This document shows positions 50,842 through 59,709 of a stretch of 64,000 nucleotides of DNA, in pieces; the stretch's first letter is position 1; every line of letters starts with the position of its first letter. The notes beneath the pieces are model-generated. The model had not been told where the DNA came from. It was given only the letters and a program-made list of their open reading frames with translations, and did not search any database. This stretch comes from Firmicutes bacterium UBA5286 (GTDB lineage: Bacteria; Bacillota; Proteinivoracia; UBA4975), in assembly GCA_002408465.1 (NCBI GenBank), contig DHSM01000022.1, forward strand, positions 62,001 through 126,000. The letters are read 5' to 3'. The position numbers and the translations under genes were made by a program.

Positions 50842-53339
50842 TCCTCCCTCTGAGGAGAGGTAGATTGCAAAAATTCCCTTTGCCAAGCCAGGACTTCTCT
50901 GGCCGGACCGCTGCGTATGGGACAAGGGGGCAATGATTCCAAGAACCAGCGCCCGTATCCCCTGGTTGCTACTCGCTTGTCCAGCACCAAGACAACGCCC
51001 TTATCCTGCTTGTTCCGAATGAGGCGGCCAAAGCCCTGCTTGAAACGCAAAACTGCCTGAGGAATTTGGAAAGAATAAAATGGGTTTTTCCCCTGACTTC
51101 GCATTTCTTCCATTCTCGCCTGAAATACAGGCTCGTCAGGCACATTAAAGGGCAAGCGGGTCAAGATTAGATTGCTCAGGCTTTCCCCGGGCACATCCAC
51201 CCCTTCCCAAAAGGACGCAGTGGCCATCAAGACTGAATTAGTATCCGCCTGAAATTTTTCCAACAGTCTGTGCCGGGGCATATCTCCCTGGCAAAGCAGG
51301 GTAATCCCCTGGGCGGTGAGATCCTCTCCCAGGGCGGCAGCCGTTGCATTTAGCAGGTAAAAGGACGTAAAGAGCACCAGACCCCTGCCCCGGGAGGCCA
51401 GCAGCGACTCCCCGATGGCGGGGATTATTTTAGCCTGAAACCCGTGTTCCGCCGGATCAGGCAGGTCGGTTGCTATGCCCAGCAGCACCCGCTGCTGGTA
51501 ATTGAAAGGGGATTCATACTGCAATTCCTTGACCTTGAAGGTTCTATCAAGTCCCAGCCTTTCCCGGATATAATCGTAACTCTTCTTCACCGTCAGAGTT
51601 GCGGAGGTGAAAATTACTGAAGGGAATTTCTCCCACAGATTCTCCTTCAAAATATTGCTTACCGCGAGGGGTGCATAATTAAAGACTGCTCTGGGTCCCT
51701 GGCGGGTTGTTCCCAGTTCTGCCCAGCGCACCAAAGAACCATCTTCCCCCACAAGCACTTCCTGCAGGTCAGCTTCTAATCCCCCCAGCCTGGCCCGAAT
51801 CCCATCTATTTCAATGGCCTGGGGCAACACAACCTCAAAGCCCTGGGGACCCAGGAAATCGAGGCGGGTGCGAAATGCCTCCAATAATTTTCCCAACCTT
51901 GCCGTCTCCAAAAACAAGGTCTCGGCCTTTGTTACCAGCTGCTGCCAGCCAGGGTGGTGAGCATATTCTCCAGTCAAACGCAATTTCAGGTCTTTTTCTC
52001 CCTGCTGGCTTAGAAAATTGACTGCAGCAGCGAAGAAACCGTTTATCTCTTCGCCTAAGTGGATACATTCCGGCACCAGCTGCTGCCGTATAGTCTCCAT
52101 AAGTCCCCGGACCAGTTCGGCGTCAAGTCCTGCTGCAGCCGCCAATTTGTTTTCTAAGACCACCAGCAGTCCCTTGGACTTATTGGCCCGGACTGCATAC
52201 AAGCGGGCCAGCAGCCGGGAGAAGCTCAGCCTGGTCACTCTCCCGCCCAGCCAGTCTGTTGCCGCCCGTTCAACATTATGAGCTTCGTCCAAGACTACAC
52301 AGTGGTATTCCGGCAACACCCCCGTATCCGCTCCTTTGCTGCGCAGGGCAATGTCCGCAAACAGCAAGCTGTGATTGGCTATGAGCACTTGGGCATCCAG
52401 GGCCTCCCGCCTGGCGCTGTGGAAAAAGCACTCCCGAAAAAACTGACAGTTGACCCGCAGACAGGCATCCGGTTCCGAGCAAACCAGGTCCCATAAGTCT
52501 CCGGGCCAAAAACCCAAATCGGATTTGGTTCCGTCCCGGGTGGTTTTCTCCCAGGTCATCATCGCCTGGAGGTTAGACAAATCTTTGTCCTCAATTAAAT
52601 CCTCCCCCCGCTGAATGAGCTCCCGAAACTTTCGCTTGCATAGATAGTTTGCCCTGCCCTTGACAAGGACGGCTTTAAACCCAAAGGGCAACCCTCGCTG
52701 CAGGAGAGGGATATCTTTATAGAGCAACTGCTCCTGTAAATTTATGGTGTTGGTGGAGACAACCACCCGCCGGTTGTTCTCCCTGGCCCAGATGAGCACC
52801 GGCACCAGGTAGGCCAGACTCTTGCCGATGCCCGTGCCCGCTTCCGCCAAGGCATGAGCACCCTCATTGAGGGCCTGGGCAAGATTGACAGCCATCTCCA
52901 GCTGCTGAGGCCTGCTCTCATAAGCGGGCATAATCCCGGCAACATATCCGCCGGGGCCCAAGGCAGCATTAACCAGTTTGAGGGAAACACTTGCCTGCGG
53001 TTTGCTTTGCACCGGCTCTACCAGGATATAGGCCTCGCTGACACTGTTGTCGACAATGGCGAAGCCAATGCCTTCCCGAGCCAGCCGAGAAGCTGCTGTA
53101 ATATCCCCCCCGGAAGGCGTCAGGTCTCCAGAGGGATGATTGTGAATAACCATCAGGCAGAGACCGGGCTTAGCCTGGACCACGGTAGGAACGCTGTCCT
53201 GGTTTCCCCGGGACATGACCTGGATATCTGTCATTACATTCTCCCTAAGGGTGGCGCGAAAAAATACTTCGTTATTATTGGCAGCTGCTATCTCCTGGCG
53301 CATCAGCCTGGCTGCCGCCGGGGAAAACCACTTATGCAT
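50838..53339 (-). CDS. dinG: JAMM (RadC-like) domain fused to DinG/XPD-type helicase
   Basis: An 833-residue protein. Residues 1-110 are a RadC-like JAMM/MPN domain with Glu24 and HNHPSGDLTPSGGD (His66, His68, Ser70, Asp79), a complete metal site. Residues about 140-833 are a DinG-type superfamily 2 helicase: Walker A AEAGTGIGKS (165-174), a four-Cys iron-sulfur region (from YLCKRKF to FRECFF), DEAH box VVLDEAHN, and motif VI GFGRLIRN. Bacillus DinG instead has an N-terminal exonuclease. The helicase probably unwinds recombination or repair intermediates; the role of the JAMM domain is unknown. The ATG has GGAGGTGA upstream. Confidence 0.9.
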   Translation of the reverse strand: MHKWFSPAAARLMRQEIAAANNNEVFFRATLRENVMTDIQVMSRGNQDSVPTVVQAKPGLCLMVIHNHPSGDLTPSGGDITAASRLAREGIGFAIVDNSVSEAYILVEPVQSKPQASVSLKLVNAALGPGGYVAGIMPAYESRPQQLEMAVNLAQALNEGAHALAEAGTGIGKSLAYLVPVLIWARENNRRVVVSTNTINLQEQLLYKDIPLLQRGLPFGFKAVLVKGRANYLCKRKFRELIQRGEDLIEDKDLSNLQAMMTWEKTTRDGTKSDLGFWPGDLWDLVCSEPDACLRVNCQFFRECFFHSARREALDAQVLIANHSLLFADIALRSKGADTGVLPEYHCVVLDEAHNVERAATDWLGGRVTRLSFSRLLARLYAVRANKSKGLLVVLENKLAAAAGLDAELVRGLMETIRQQLVPECIHLGEEINGFFAAAVNFLSQQGEKDLKLRLTGEYAHHPGWQQLVTKAETLFLETARLGKLLEAFRTRLDFLGPQGFEVVLPQAIEIDGIRARLGGLEADLQEVLVGEDGSLVRWAELGTTRQGPRAVFNYAPLAVSNILKENLWEKFPSVIFTSATLTVKKSYDYIRERLGLDRTFKVKELQYESPFNYQQRVLLGIATDLPDPAEHGFQAKIIPAIGESLLASRGRGLVLFTSFYLLNATAAALGEDLTAQGITLLCQGDMPRHRLLEKFQADTNSVLMATASFWEGVDVPGESLSNLILTRLPFNVPDEPVFQARMEEMRSQGKNPFYSFQIPQAVLRFKQGFGRLIRNKQDKGVVLVLDKRVATRGYGRWFLESLPPCPIRSGPAREVLAWQREFLQSTSPQRED

Positions 53340-53409
53340 GGCTATTCACCTCCGCCTGTTATTATAGCATTTTGCCGCCAGGACATACTATCCTTAAGGA
53401 GGTAAGAGA

Positions 53410-54009
53410 TTGGCAAAACCCAAGGGCAAACCCAAGGCCAGGGAAATTCGCTCTCAGCACGCGCAATTGAAGAGCCATCCCCATGGCAATGAAAAAGGTG
53501 TCAAGTGGCCCATGGCTGTCAAGGACGGCTCCAGGCAAGACTACGGCTCCAAGATGGATACTGGGCTAAAGGGAACTGACAAGGAACTTTTGGCTGTACA
53601 GAGACAGCTTGACTCTGACGAAAATTTATCGGCATATGGACTCAAGGCCGGTTCCGCAAATAATAAAATCCAGATTACCGGCATAGTGGATACTCTGGCT
53701 GACAAAGAAAAACTCAAGCCCCTTTTAAGAGATCTGGGAATTGTTGAGTTTGCCGACGGAGTCAGCATCAGCACCGATGGCTCCGTCCTCGACCAGGATG
53801 TCTCCAGGGAGGTTATGGAAGAAATTGGGGCTGAACCACTGCTGGCAGACAATGCCATCAGCGTAGAATGTGTCGCGGGGACGGTGTACTTGACCGGCGA
53901 AGTGAGGAGTCCCCGCCAGGAAGAGGCAGCTCTTGCCGCTGCCGGCCGGGGCCGGGGTGTTGTCCAGGTCGTCAGCCAGCTGCGCTTTTTGCCGGAAGTA
54001 AGGGAATAA
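53410..54009 (+). CDS. BON-domain protein
   Basis: A 199-residue protein starting at TTG 53410, with AGGAGG seven bases before. The first 50 residues are basic and low-complexity. The rest holds two BON-like segments (about 58-120 and 128-195; the second has ISVECVAGTVYLTGEV, the typical pattern). BON domains often bind membranes or polymers. No signal peptide is seen, so it is probably cytoplasmic. Its exact role is unknown. Confidence 0.7.
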   Translation: MAKPKGKPKAREIRSQHAQLKSHPHGNEKGVKWPMAVKDGSRQDYGSKMDTGLKGTDKELLAVQRQLDSDENLSAYGLKAGSANNKIQITGIVDTLADKEKLKPLLRDLGIVEFADGVSISTDGSVLDQDVSREVMEEIGAEPLLADNAISVECVAGTVYLTGEVRSPRQEEAALAAAGRGRGVVQVVSQLRFLPEVRE

Positions 54010-54051
54010 AAAAAGATGTCTCTGGGCAAAACCAGAGGCATCTATTATTTT
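54008..54051. terminator. Bidirectional terminator between BON and DnaJ-domain genes
   Basis: GATGTCTCTGG-N6-CCAGAGGCATC with one mismatch, with T-rich tails on both strands (seven T on the minus side). Confidence 0.8.
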
Positions 54052-54072
54052 GTGATAGTTTCGTGCCAGCCT

Positions 54073-54789
54073 TTATTTTAAAGCAAGTTCGATCAGTTCC
54101 TCATCCAGCCAGTCTCCCTGTACATCCCGGACCAGCATTTTATGTTTATAGACAAATCTTGACGCCCAGCGTCCTGAAGGCAACTGGGGAAACCAAAGCT
54201 GCACTGTGGCCCGGGTGCCGGGAAACAGTTCAACTCCCGCTTCTTTGTACTTGGGGGGATGCTGCCAGGCGCAGACCGGGTGGCATTGATAAAAATCCCC
54301 CATTTGGTCTACAAGCACCCCTCTGCCATTGCGGCAGTCCATCTGCTGGGAGAAAGAAGCCCGGTTGCGCACATGCAGAATGAGTATTGAAGCCCGCAGG
54401 GCAAACAAATCTTTGCTTTCCAGTGAGAGCAACTGCTTGTAGCGGCAGCTGCGGCGATAATAACTGCATTCCCGGGGGCAAGTAAAGACTTGATTTGGCT
54501 GCAGTTCGGCGATCTGAATTTCCAGATGCCGACCCCGGGTGGGAGCGGGCACAATTTGCGCCCCGTGGGCAACAGCGGTTTCTTGTTGGCTGCGGGCATG
54601 AAGGGTCCCGGGAAATGAGGGTTCCAGCGCCAATGCCAGGTTTCGGTATGCCTCTTCTATTTCTTTGGCCCTTTCCGGGTCGCCGCCAACATCAGGATGA
54701 TGTCTTTTCATCAGGGCCCGGTAGGCAGCCCTGATTACTTCTGTAGGGGCGCCAGGACTGACGCCAAGCACTTTGTAATAATCCTTCAT
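54073..54789 (-). CDS. J-domain protein with uncharacterised C-terminal region
   Basis: A 238-residue protein. Residues 1-60 are a J domain with the HPD motif (31-33), which stimulates DnaK-type Hsp70. The rest lacks the Gly/Phe, zinc-finger and peptide-binding parts of DnaJ. It instead has a Cys-rich stretch (CPRECSYYRRSC) and beta-rich regions not recognised. It may recruit Hsp70 to a specific client. The ATG at 54789 follows GGGTGGG. Confidence 0.8.
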   Translation of the reverse strand: MKDYYKVLGVSPGAPTEVIRAAYRALMKRHHPDVGGDPERAKEIEEAYRNLALALEPSFPGTLHARSQQETAVAHGAQIVPAPTRGRHLEIQIAELQPNQVFTCPRECSYYRRSCRYKQLLSLESKDLFALRASILILHVRNRASFSQQMDCRNGRGVLVDQMGDFYQCHPVCAWQHPPKYKEAGVELFPGTRATVQLWFPQLPSGRWASRFVYKHKMLVRDVQGDWLDEELIELALK

Positions 54790-54847
54790 TTTTCCCACCC
54801 TTCCTCTTTGCTACTTCGCCGGGGAGAAGAATATTTCCTGCCAAGGA

Positions 54848-55321
54848 CTATTTATGATAGGTCTCGCCGGCATTAATCTTGCATGCCCGATAGAGCTGCT
54901 CCAATAGAATCAGCCGCATAAGCTGATGAGGAAAGGTTAGAGCAGAAAAGCTCAAACGGTAGTCTGCCCTGGTGAGCACATCCTGGCAAAGGCCCATGGA
55001 GCCGCCTATACAAAAGGTCGCTTCACTGATTCCCCGCAGGGACAGGCTTTGAAACAGGGCAGCCAAGCCCGGAGAATCCAAGCTTCTGCCTTTTATGTCC
55101 AGGGCAATAACATAAGACCTAGGTTTAATCCTGGTCAATATTTGCTCCCCTTCCCTTTGCAGGGCTTGTTGCTGCTGAACGCTGCCCCTGGGACAGGGCT
55201 GGTCCGGCACTTCCTCGATGCTTACTTTCCCTAGCCGGCCCAAGCGGCGACAATACTCTTGGATTCCCAGCTGCAGCCACTTTTCTTTTACCTTGCCCAC
55301 AACTACCAGCCGAAATTGCAT
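54848..55321 (-). CDS. rlmH: 23S rRNA (pseudouridine1915-N3)-methyltransferase
   Basis: RlmH is a SPOUT methyltransferase that modifies helix 69 of 23S rRNA. It has 157 residues; the C-terminal knot has the SAM motif FCIGGSMGL and LTFPHQLMRLILLEQLYRA. It ends the wal operon, as in many Bacillota. Confidence 0.97.
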   Translation of the reverse strand: MQFRLVVVGKVKEKWLQLGIQEYCRRLGRLGKVSIEEVPDQPCPRGSVQQQQALQREGEQILTRIKPRSYVIALDIKGRSLDSPGLAALFQSLSLRGISEATFCIGGSMGLCQDVLTRADYRLSFSALTFPHQLMRLILLEQLYRACKINAGETYHK

Positions 55322-55489
55322 TTATACCACCAGGTAGACGGGAGGTTGAGAGCAAAAATCGCAGAAATGAGGTGCTGTCCAGTCAGTAAAAGAAACTTTA
55401 TCTAAAAGATACAGATCAGGCGGTGACTCATATATATCTACGAATTCGTCTATGGCCTGATCCAGATGCTCCGAGCAGACAACATACAT
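55322..55489 (-). CDS. Small CxxH/CxxC zinc-ribbon-like protein
   Basis: A 55-residue protein with VCSEHL (CxxH) and FCDFC (CxxC), matching the CxxH/CxxC family that lies between htrA and rlmH in Bacillus species. It is probably zinc-binding; the function is unknown. The ATG at 55489 has CAGGAGG eight bases upstream. Confidence 0.85.
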   Translation of the reverse strand: MYVVCSEHLDQAIDEFVDIYESPPDLYLLDKVSFTDWTAPHFCDFCSQPPVYLVV

Positions 55490-55503
55490 TCTACTGCCTC
55501 CTG

Positions 55504-56667
55504 TCACCGAACTTCTAATTCCGCTAAAATTACCTCAAAATTGAGTTTTTCCTTTCCTCGCACCACCGTCACCTGGACCTTGTCGCCGACGGATTTGTTG
55601 CTGATAATGCGGCGCAGGTCACGAAGGCCTTCTGTCTTGGTGCCATTAACTTCAATTATGATATCCTCAGGCTTAATTCCCGCTTGCCTGGCGGGTCCGC
55701 CATAGGGGGTCTCAGTAACCAGCAAACCGTAATCACTGCCTAAATTATAGGCCTCGGCAATGGCCGGCGTAATTTCACCGATGGTCACTCCCAGCATGGG
55801 ACGGATGACCCGGCCCTCTTTGATCAAGGATTCGCTGATGCTCTTAACCAAGTTGCTGGGAATGCTGAAACCAAGGCCCTCTGCGTCAGTTATCTTGACG
55901 CTGTTGATACCTACCACTTCACCCTTCATGTTGACCAGGGGACCGCCGCTGTTGCCGGGGTTGATGGCCGCGTCGGTCTGCAGGAGGCCAAAGACCCAGT
56001 CATACACGTCAAAGCTGCGATCGGTGGCGGAGATAATACCCAAGGTTACCGAACGCTGCAGTTCAGGCCCGCCGGGGTTGCCAATGGCGATGACAAACTC
56101 GCCAACCGTAAGTTGTCCGGAATCCCCCAGCACAGCCCAGGGCATGTCTGCCAAGGGTTGTATTTTTAATACAGCCAAATCGGTGCCAGGGTCCTGGCCG
56201 ACAATAGCAGCATCCACTTCCTGACCATTGCTCAAGGTCACTACCACGGAGACGGCATCTTCCACCACATGGTAATTGGTGACAATATAGCCGCCGGGGC
56301 TGATGATTACACCGCTGCCATATCCCGTGGGCGCCGCAGGCGTGATTCTTCCAAACCAGTCCCGAGATTGAGAAATGCGAGTGACACCGACAACAGCGGG
56401 GAAGACCTTGCTTACCGCTGCAACAACCGCCGTCTGTTGATATTCCAAGTCTGGCATCTGGAGAGAATCCTGATTCTGATAATTCCAGGGCAAGACTTGG
56501 TCTGGATTAGGATTTTGGCTGATGTCAGCTGCAGGCAACAAATAGGGAAGCAGCGCGGGCAGACATAAAAGTACAATCAACCCGCCCAATAAAGCTGCAG
56601 CCACCAGTCCTAAAAAACGACGCCAACGAGAAGAACGGGGGGATTTTTCAATATAGTATTCTTCCAT
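55504..56667 (-). CDS. htrA: HtrA/DegP-type serine protease
   Basis: A membrane-anchored quality-control protease of 387 residues. It has a membrane helix (about 18-46), a trypsin-like domain with His133 (TNYHVVEDA), Asp163 (DPGTDLAVL) and Ser240 (NPGNSGGPL), and one PDZ domain near the C-terminus. The ATG at 56667 follows AGAGGTGG. It belongs to the wal operon. Confidence 0.95.
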   Translation of the reverse strand: MEEYYIEKSPRSSRWRRFLGLVAAALLGGLIVLLCLPALLPYLLPAADISQNPNPDQVLPWNYQNQDSLQMPDLEYQQTAVVAAVSKVFPAVVGVTRISQSRDWFGRITPAAPTGYGSGVIISPGGYIVTNYHVVEDAVSVVVTLSNGQEVDAAIVGQDPGTDLAVLKIQPLADMPWAVLGDSGQLTVGEFVIAIGNPGGPELQRSVTLGIISATDRSFDVYDWVFGLLQTDAAINPGNSGGPLVNMKGEVVGINSVKITDAEGLGFSIPSNLVKSISESLIKEGRVIRPMLGVTIGEITPAIAEAYNLGSDYGLLVTETPYGGPARQAGIKPEDIIIEVNGTKTEGLRDLRRIISNKSVGDKVQVTVVRGKEKLNFEVILAELEVR

Positions 56668-56702
56668 TTGCACCACCTCTGTTACGAATTGTAACAGATT
56701 TG

Positions 56703-57500
56703 CTATTTAACCTGCAACACCGGACCCGGCTTATGCCGGGGAAGGACTTTTAGGCTGTGATAAACTGGTTCCGAATCCATACCCTGGGCCGCAAGGAACT
56801 GAGCTACCGCAGCAATGGCGATTTCAGGGCTGTTGTTGACAGCGCTCAGGTGACCTAAATGGGCCTGGGTAATCTTGCCCTTGGCGGCCAGCCATGCCAG
56901 CACACGGGCCGCCTGTAGATTGGAAAGATGCCCATTTTCGCTGGCCACCCTTTTTTTTAACGACCAGGGATACGGTCCCTGCTGCAGCATCTTAAGATCG
57001 TGATTTGCTTCAAGCACCATGGCATTGCATGCGGACAGTGTATTGACCATAGCTTCAGTGACACAGCCGGTATCCGTAAACACCGCCGCCCGGCATTTGC
57101 CTGTATCAAAGATATAGTTAACCGGTTCCAAGGCATCATGGCAGACTGGCAGCGCCCAGACTTCCAAGCCATTTAAGACAAAAGCCGTCCCCGGAGAAAT
57201 TAGATGAATTTTATCTTCGGAGATGATGCCCAGTCTATCTCTGGCCGCCAGCCAGGTGCCTGCAGTCATGTACAGGGGAATTCCCAGCCTGCGGCTGAGA
57301 ATGCCGGCGCCGGCAATATGGTCATTGTGTTCGTGGGTTACAAGTATGGCTGTGATGCTGGCGGAATCAATCCCCGCTGCCGCCAGTCCGGCATAGGTCC
57401 GCTTGCCGCTGAGGCCGGCATCCAGGAGCAAGGCCCGGCCCTGATGCAAAATTATGTATGCGTTTCCACTGCTGCCGCTGGCCAGCGAATGAACTTCCAT
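56703..57500 (-). CDS. yycJ: YycJ/WalJ metallo-beta-lactamase-fold protein
   Basis: A 265-residue member of the wal operon with the metal motif THEHNDHIAGAG and SLASGSSGNAYII at the start. WalJ is a nuclease-like MBL protein linked to DNA replication and cell division control. The ATG at 57500 has GGAGG eight bases upstream. A terminator just upstream suggests it also has its own control. Confidence 0.93.
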   Translation of the reverse strand: MEVHSLASGSSGNAYIILHQGRALLLDAGLSGKRTYAGLAAAGIDSASITAILVTHEHNDHIAGAGILSRRLGIPLYMTAGTWLAARDRLGIISEDKIHLISPGTAFVLNGLEVWALPVCHDALEPVNYIFDTGKCRAAVFTDTGCVTEAMVNTLSACNAMVLEANHDLKMLQQGPYPWSLKKRVASENGHLSNLQAARVLAWLAAKGKITQAHLGHLSAVNNSPEIAIAAVAQFLAAQGMDSEPVYHSLKVLPRHKPGPVLQVK

Positions 57501-57515
57501 TTTCCAAGCCTCCAC

Positions 57516-57540
57516 ATAAAAACGGGGCAGCTGCCCCGCT
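57516..57540 (-). terminator. Terminator between murA2 and yycJ
   Basis: CGGGGC-AGCT-GCCCCG followed by TTTTTA on the minus strand; the wal operon is thus divided in two. Confidence 0.8.
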
Positions 57541-58794
57541 TCAGATCAATTCAATATCTGCGCCCAGGCCCTGGAGTTTGCCAATAAAGTCATGATACCC
57601 CCTGCGCAGGTGCTCAACTCCGCTGACCCGGGTTTCTCCCCGAGCGATAAGTCCGGCAATAATCAGGGCGGAACTAGCCCGTAAATCGAAGGGATGGACA
57701 GTAGCGCCCAGGATTTCGTCAACGCCTTCGATTACCGCAGCCCGGCCCTCAACTTTGATATTGGCTCCCATCCGCTTTAGTTCATCTACATAGCGAAATC
57801 TGGTTTCAAATATATTTTCGGTAATAATGCTTGTGCCTGTACACACTGCCAGGTAAGAGGCCAGGGGCTGCTGCAAGTCAGTGGGAAACCCCGGATAGGG
57901 CAAGGTCTTGATGTCAATGGCTTGGCCCCTGGCGGGACCCCGCACTCGAATCCAATCATCACCTTCCTCTATCATTACACCGGATTCCCTCAATTTGGCT
58001 GTCACTGCTTCTAGATGGCGAGGAATGACATCTTTAACAATCACATCGCCGCCGGTGGCTGTGGCAGCTATCATAAATGTACCGGCCTCAACCCGGTCGG
58101 GTATAATGCTGTGCTCGGAACAACCCCGCTCCCTTGTGCCTGTGATGCGCAGGGTGCCCGTTCCCGCCCCCCGAACAACAACTCCAATTTTATTTAAAAA
58201 GTTTGCCACATCGATGATTTCTGGTTCCCGGGCTGCGTTTTCAATGGTGGTATTACCCTCAACCCCTGCCGCTGCCAGCATTACATTGACGGTTGCCCCC
58301 ACAGTGACCAAGTCAAAATATATGTCTCCGCTTTTTTTCTCTCCACCCTGCAAATGCACCTTGCCGTCGCTGATAGTCCAAGAATAGCCCAGGGCATGAA
58401 ATCCTTTAAGGTGCTGATCTATTGGCCGGGGACCGATTTTGCACCCGCCGGGCAAACCCGTCCTTGCTGAGCCAAATCTACCCAAGAGAGCGCCCATAAA
58501 ATAGTAGGATGCTCGCAACTTCTCCGCAAGTCCCTCAGGAGGAGTGAGATTTTTTATCTGTGCTGTGTCAACGCTGATGGTGGAAGAATCCAACCACTGA
58601 ACTTCTGCGCCTAATGCCGAAAGAATTTCGCACTGGGTGCGCACATCGGTAAGGGGGGGCACATTTTCAAGGACACAAGGCCCCTGGGCGAGAATGGTGG
58701 CAGGAATAATTGCCACGGCTGCGTTTTTTGCGCCGCTAATGCTGACAGTACCTTTAAGAGGAAGAGACCTGTTGATGCGTATAATATTTTCCAT
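57541..58794 (-). CDS. murA2: UDP-N-acetylglucosamine 1-carboxyvinyltransferase (second copy)
   Basis: A 417-residue MurA with catalytic Cys118 in LPGGCKIGPRP, KNAAVAIIP near the N-terminus and a complete length. Two MurA forms are usual in low-GC Gram-positives; this is the MurZ/MurAB-like second copy or a lineage-specific paralog. It lies between yycI and yycJ, so its transcription is likely tied to WalRK wall control. Confidence 0.95.
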   Translation of the reverse strand: MENIIRINRSLPLKGTVSISGAKNAAVAIIPATILAQGPCVLENVPPLTDVRTQCEILSALGAEVQWLDSSTISVDTAQIKNLTPPEGLAEKLRASYYFMGALLGRFGSARTGLPGGCKIGPRPIDQHLKGFHALGYSWTISDGKVHLQGGEKKSGDIYFDLVTVGATVNVMLAAAGVEGNTTIENAAREPEIIDVANFLNKIGVVVRGAGTGTLRITGTRERGCSEHSIIPDRVEAGTFMIAATATGGDVIVKDVIPRHLEAVTAKLRESGVMIEEGDDWIRVRGPARGQAIDIKTLPYPGFPTDLQQPLASYLAVCTGTSIITENIFETRFRYVDELKRMGANIKVEGRAAVIEGVDEILGATVHPFDLRASSALIIAGLIARGETRVSGVEHLRRGYHDFIGKLQGLGADIELI

Positions 58795-58827
58795 GATTAC
58801 CCCCAGCTGAAGATAGTGATATCTATC

Positions 58828-59709
58828 TTATTCAACGTCGAAGAGGGTTTTCCTGCCGGGAAACTGTCTTTCGCCTTCAAGTTCTCCGGTTTGAGCGTTG
58901 ACATAGTACTTGCTGCCGCCTTCAGTCTCCACAACCCAAACCGGGCTGGCACGCCATTGATCTGCCAGCACCGGCATGCCATACCAGGAGATATATATGC
59001 CAGTAATTGTGGCCCCTGCTGGCATTTTTTCCGCCGCTACTGTCAAGGCTGCGGTGGCAGGAATGGATAACAAGCTTTCCCCCGCATACCCCATCACTTC
59101 AACCCAATAATAATCCAGTTCAATTATGCTGCCGCTCTGATCAACCACTACGACAATGCTGGAGACTTCAAGTTCCTTACCATGCCAGCGTTGAATATAC
59201 TCCACTGCCCATGTGCCGTCTGGGCTGGCCGCCGTCTTCCCGGCAATTGAATCCCTTGGTCTGCCCACAGTGTCTTCTAAGAATTGATCGGCCCTTTTGC
59301 GGGCTGCGGATATGGCAATGTCGCCGTTTTCGGGGGGGAGGGCGGAAAGATAGTGAATGCGGCCATCCACGTAAATGTCAACTTCACCAAGAGCGGAACG
59401 GTATTCCGACTTGGCTCCCGAAGCGACTCGCTCAAACTTCTCTCCTATGAGACTCGCCGCCACTTCCTCTTCGCGAAAAAGCACATTGCTTACGCCTAAT
59501 AATTGCAGGCGCTTCATCCGCCTGGGCACCTTGGCTGTGACGGCAATGCCGCTGTACTCCAGTTCTTCAAGGGTTGCCTGGATTTGTTCCGGGCTGACAT
59601 AGTTTGAGGAATCAAAAAAAACAGGCAGCAGCCACAACTGAAAGACAAAAGCCAAATTCAAGACTAAGAAGGCAATGATAAAAATGTTGATTGTCCGCTC
59701 CCAATCCAT
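58828..59709 (-). CDS. yycI: WalK regulator YycI
   Basis: A 293-residue single-pass membrane protein starting MDWERTINIFIIAFLVLN, the YycI signature, with an extracytoplasmic YycI fold. With YycH it controls the WalK kinase. Its ATG directly follows the yycH stop. Confidence 0.9.
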   Translation of the reverse strand: MDWERTINIFIIAFLVLNLAFVFQLWLLPVFFDSSNYVSPEQIQATLEELEYSGIAVTAKVPRRMKRLQLLGVSNVLFREEEVAASLIGEKFERVASGAKSEYRSALGEVDIYVDGRIHYLSALPPENGDIAISAARKRADQFLEDTVGRPRDSIAGKTAASPDGTWAVEYIQRWHGKELEVSSIVVVVDQSGSIIELDYYWVEVMGYAGESLLSIPATAALTVAAEKMPAGATITGIYISWYGMPVLADQWRASPVWVVETEGGSKYYVNAQTGELEGERQFPGRKTLFDVE

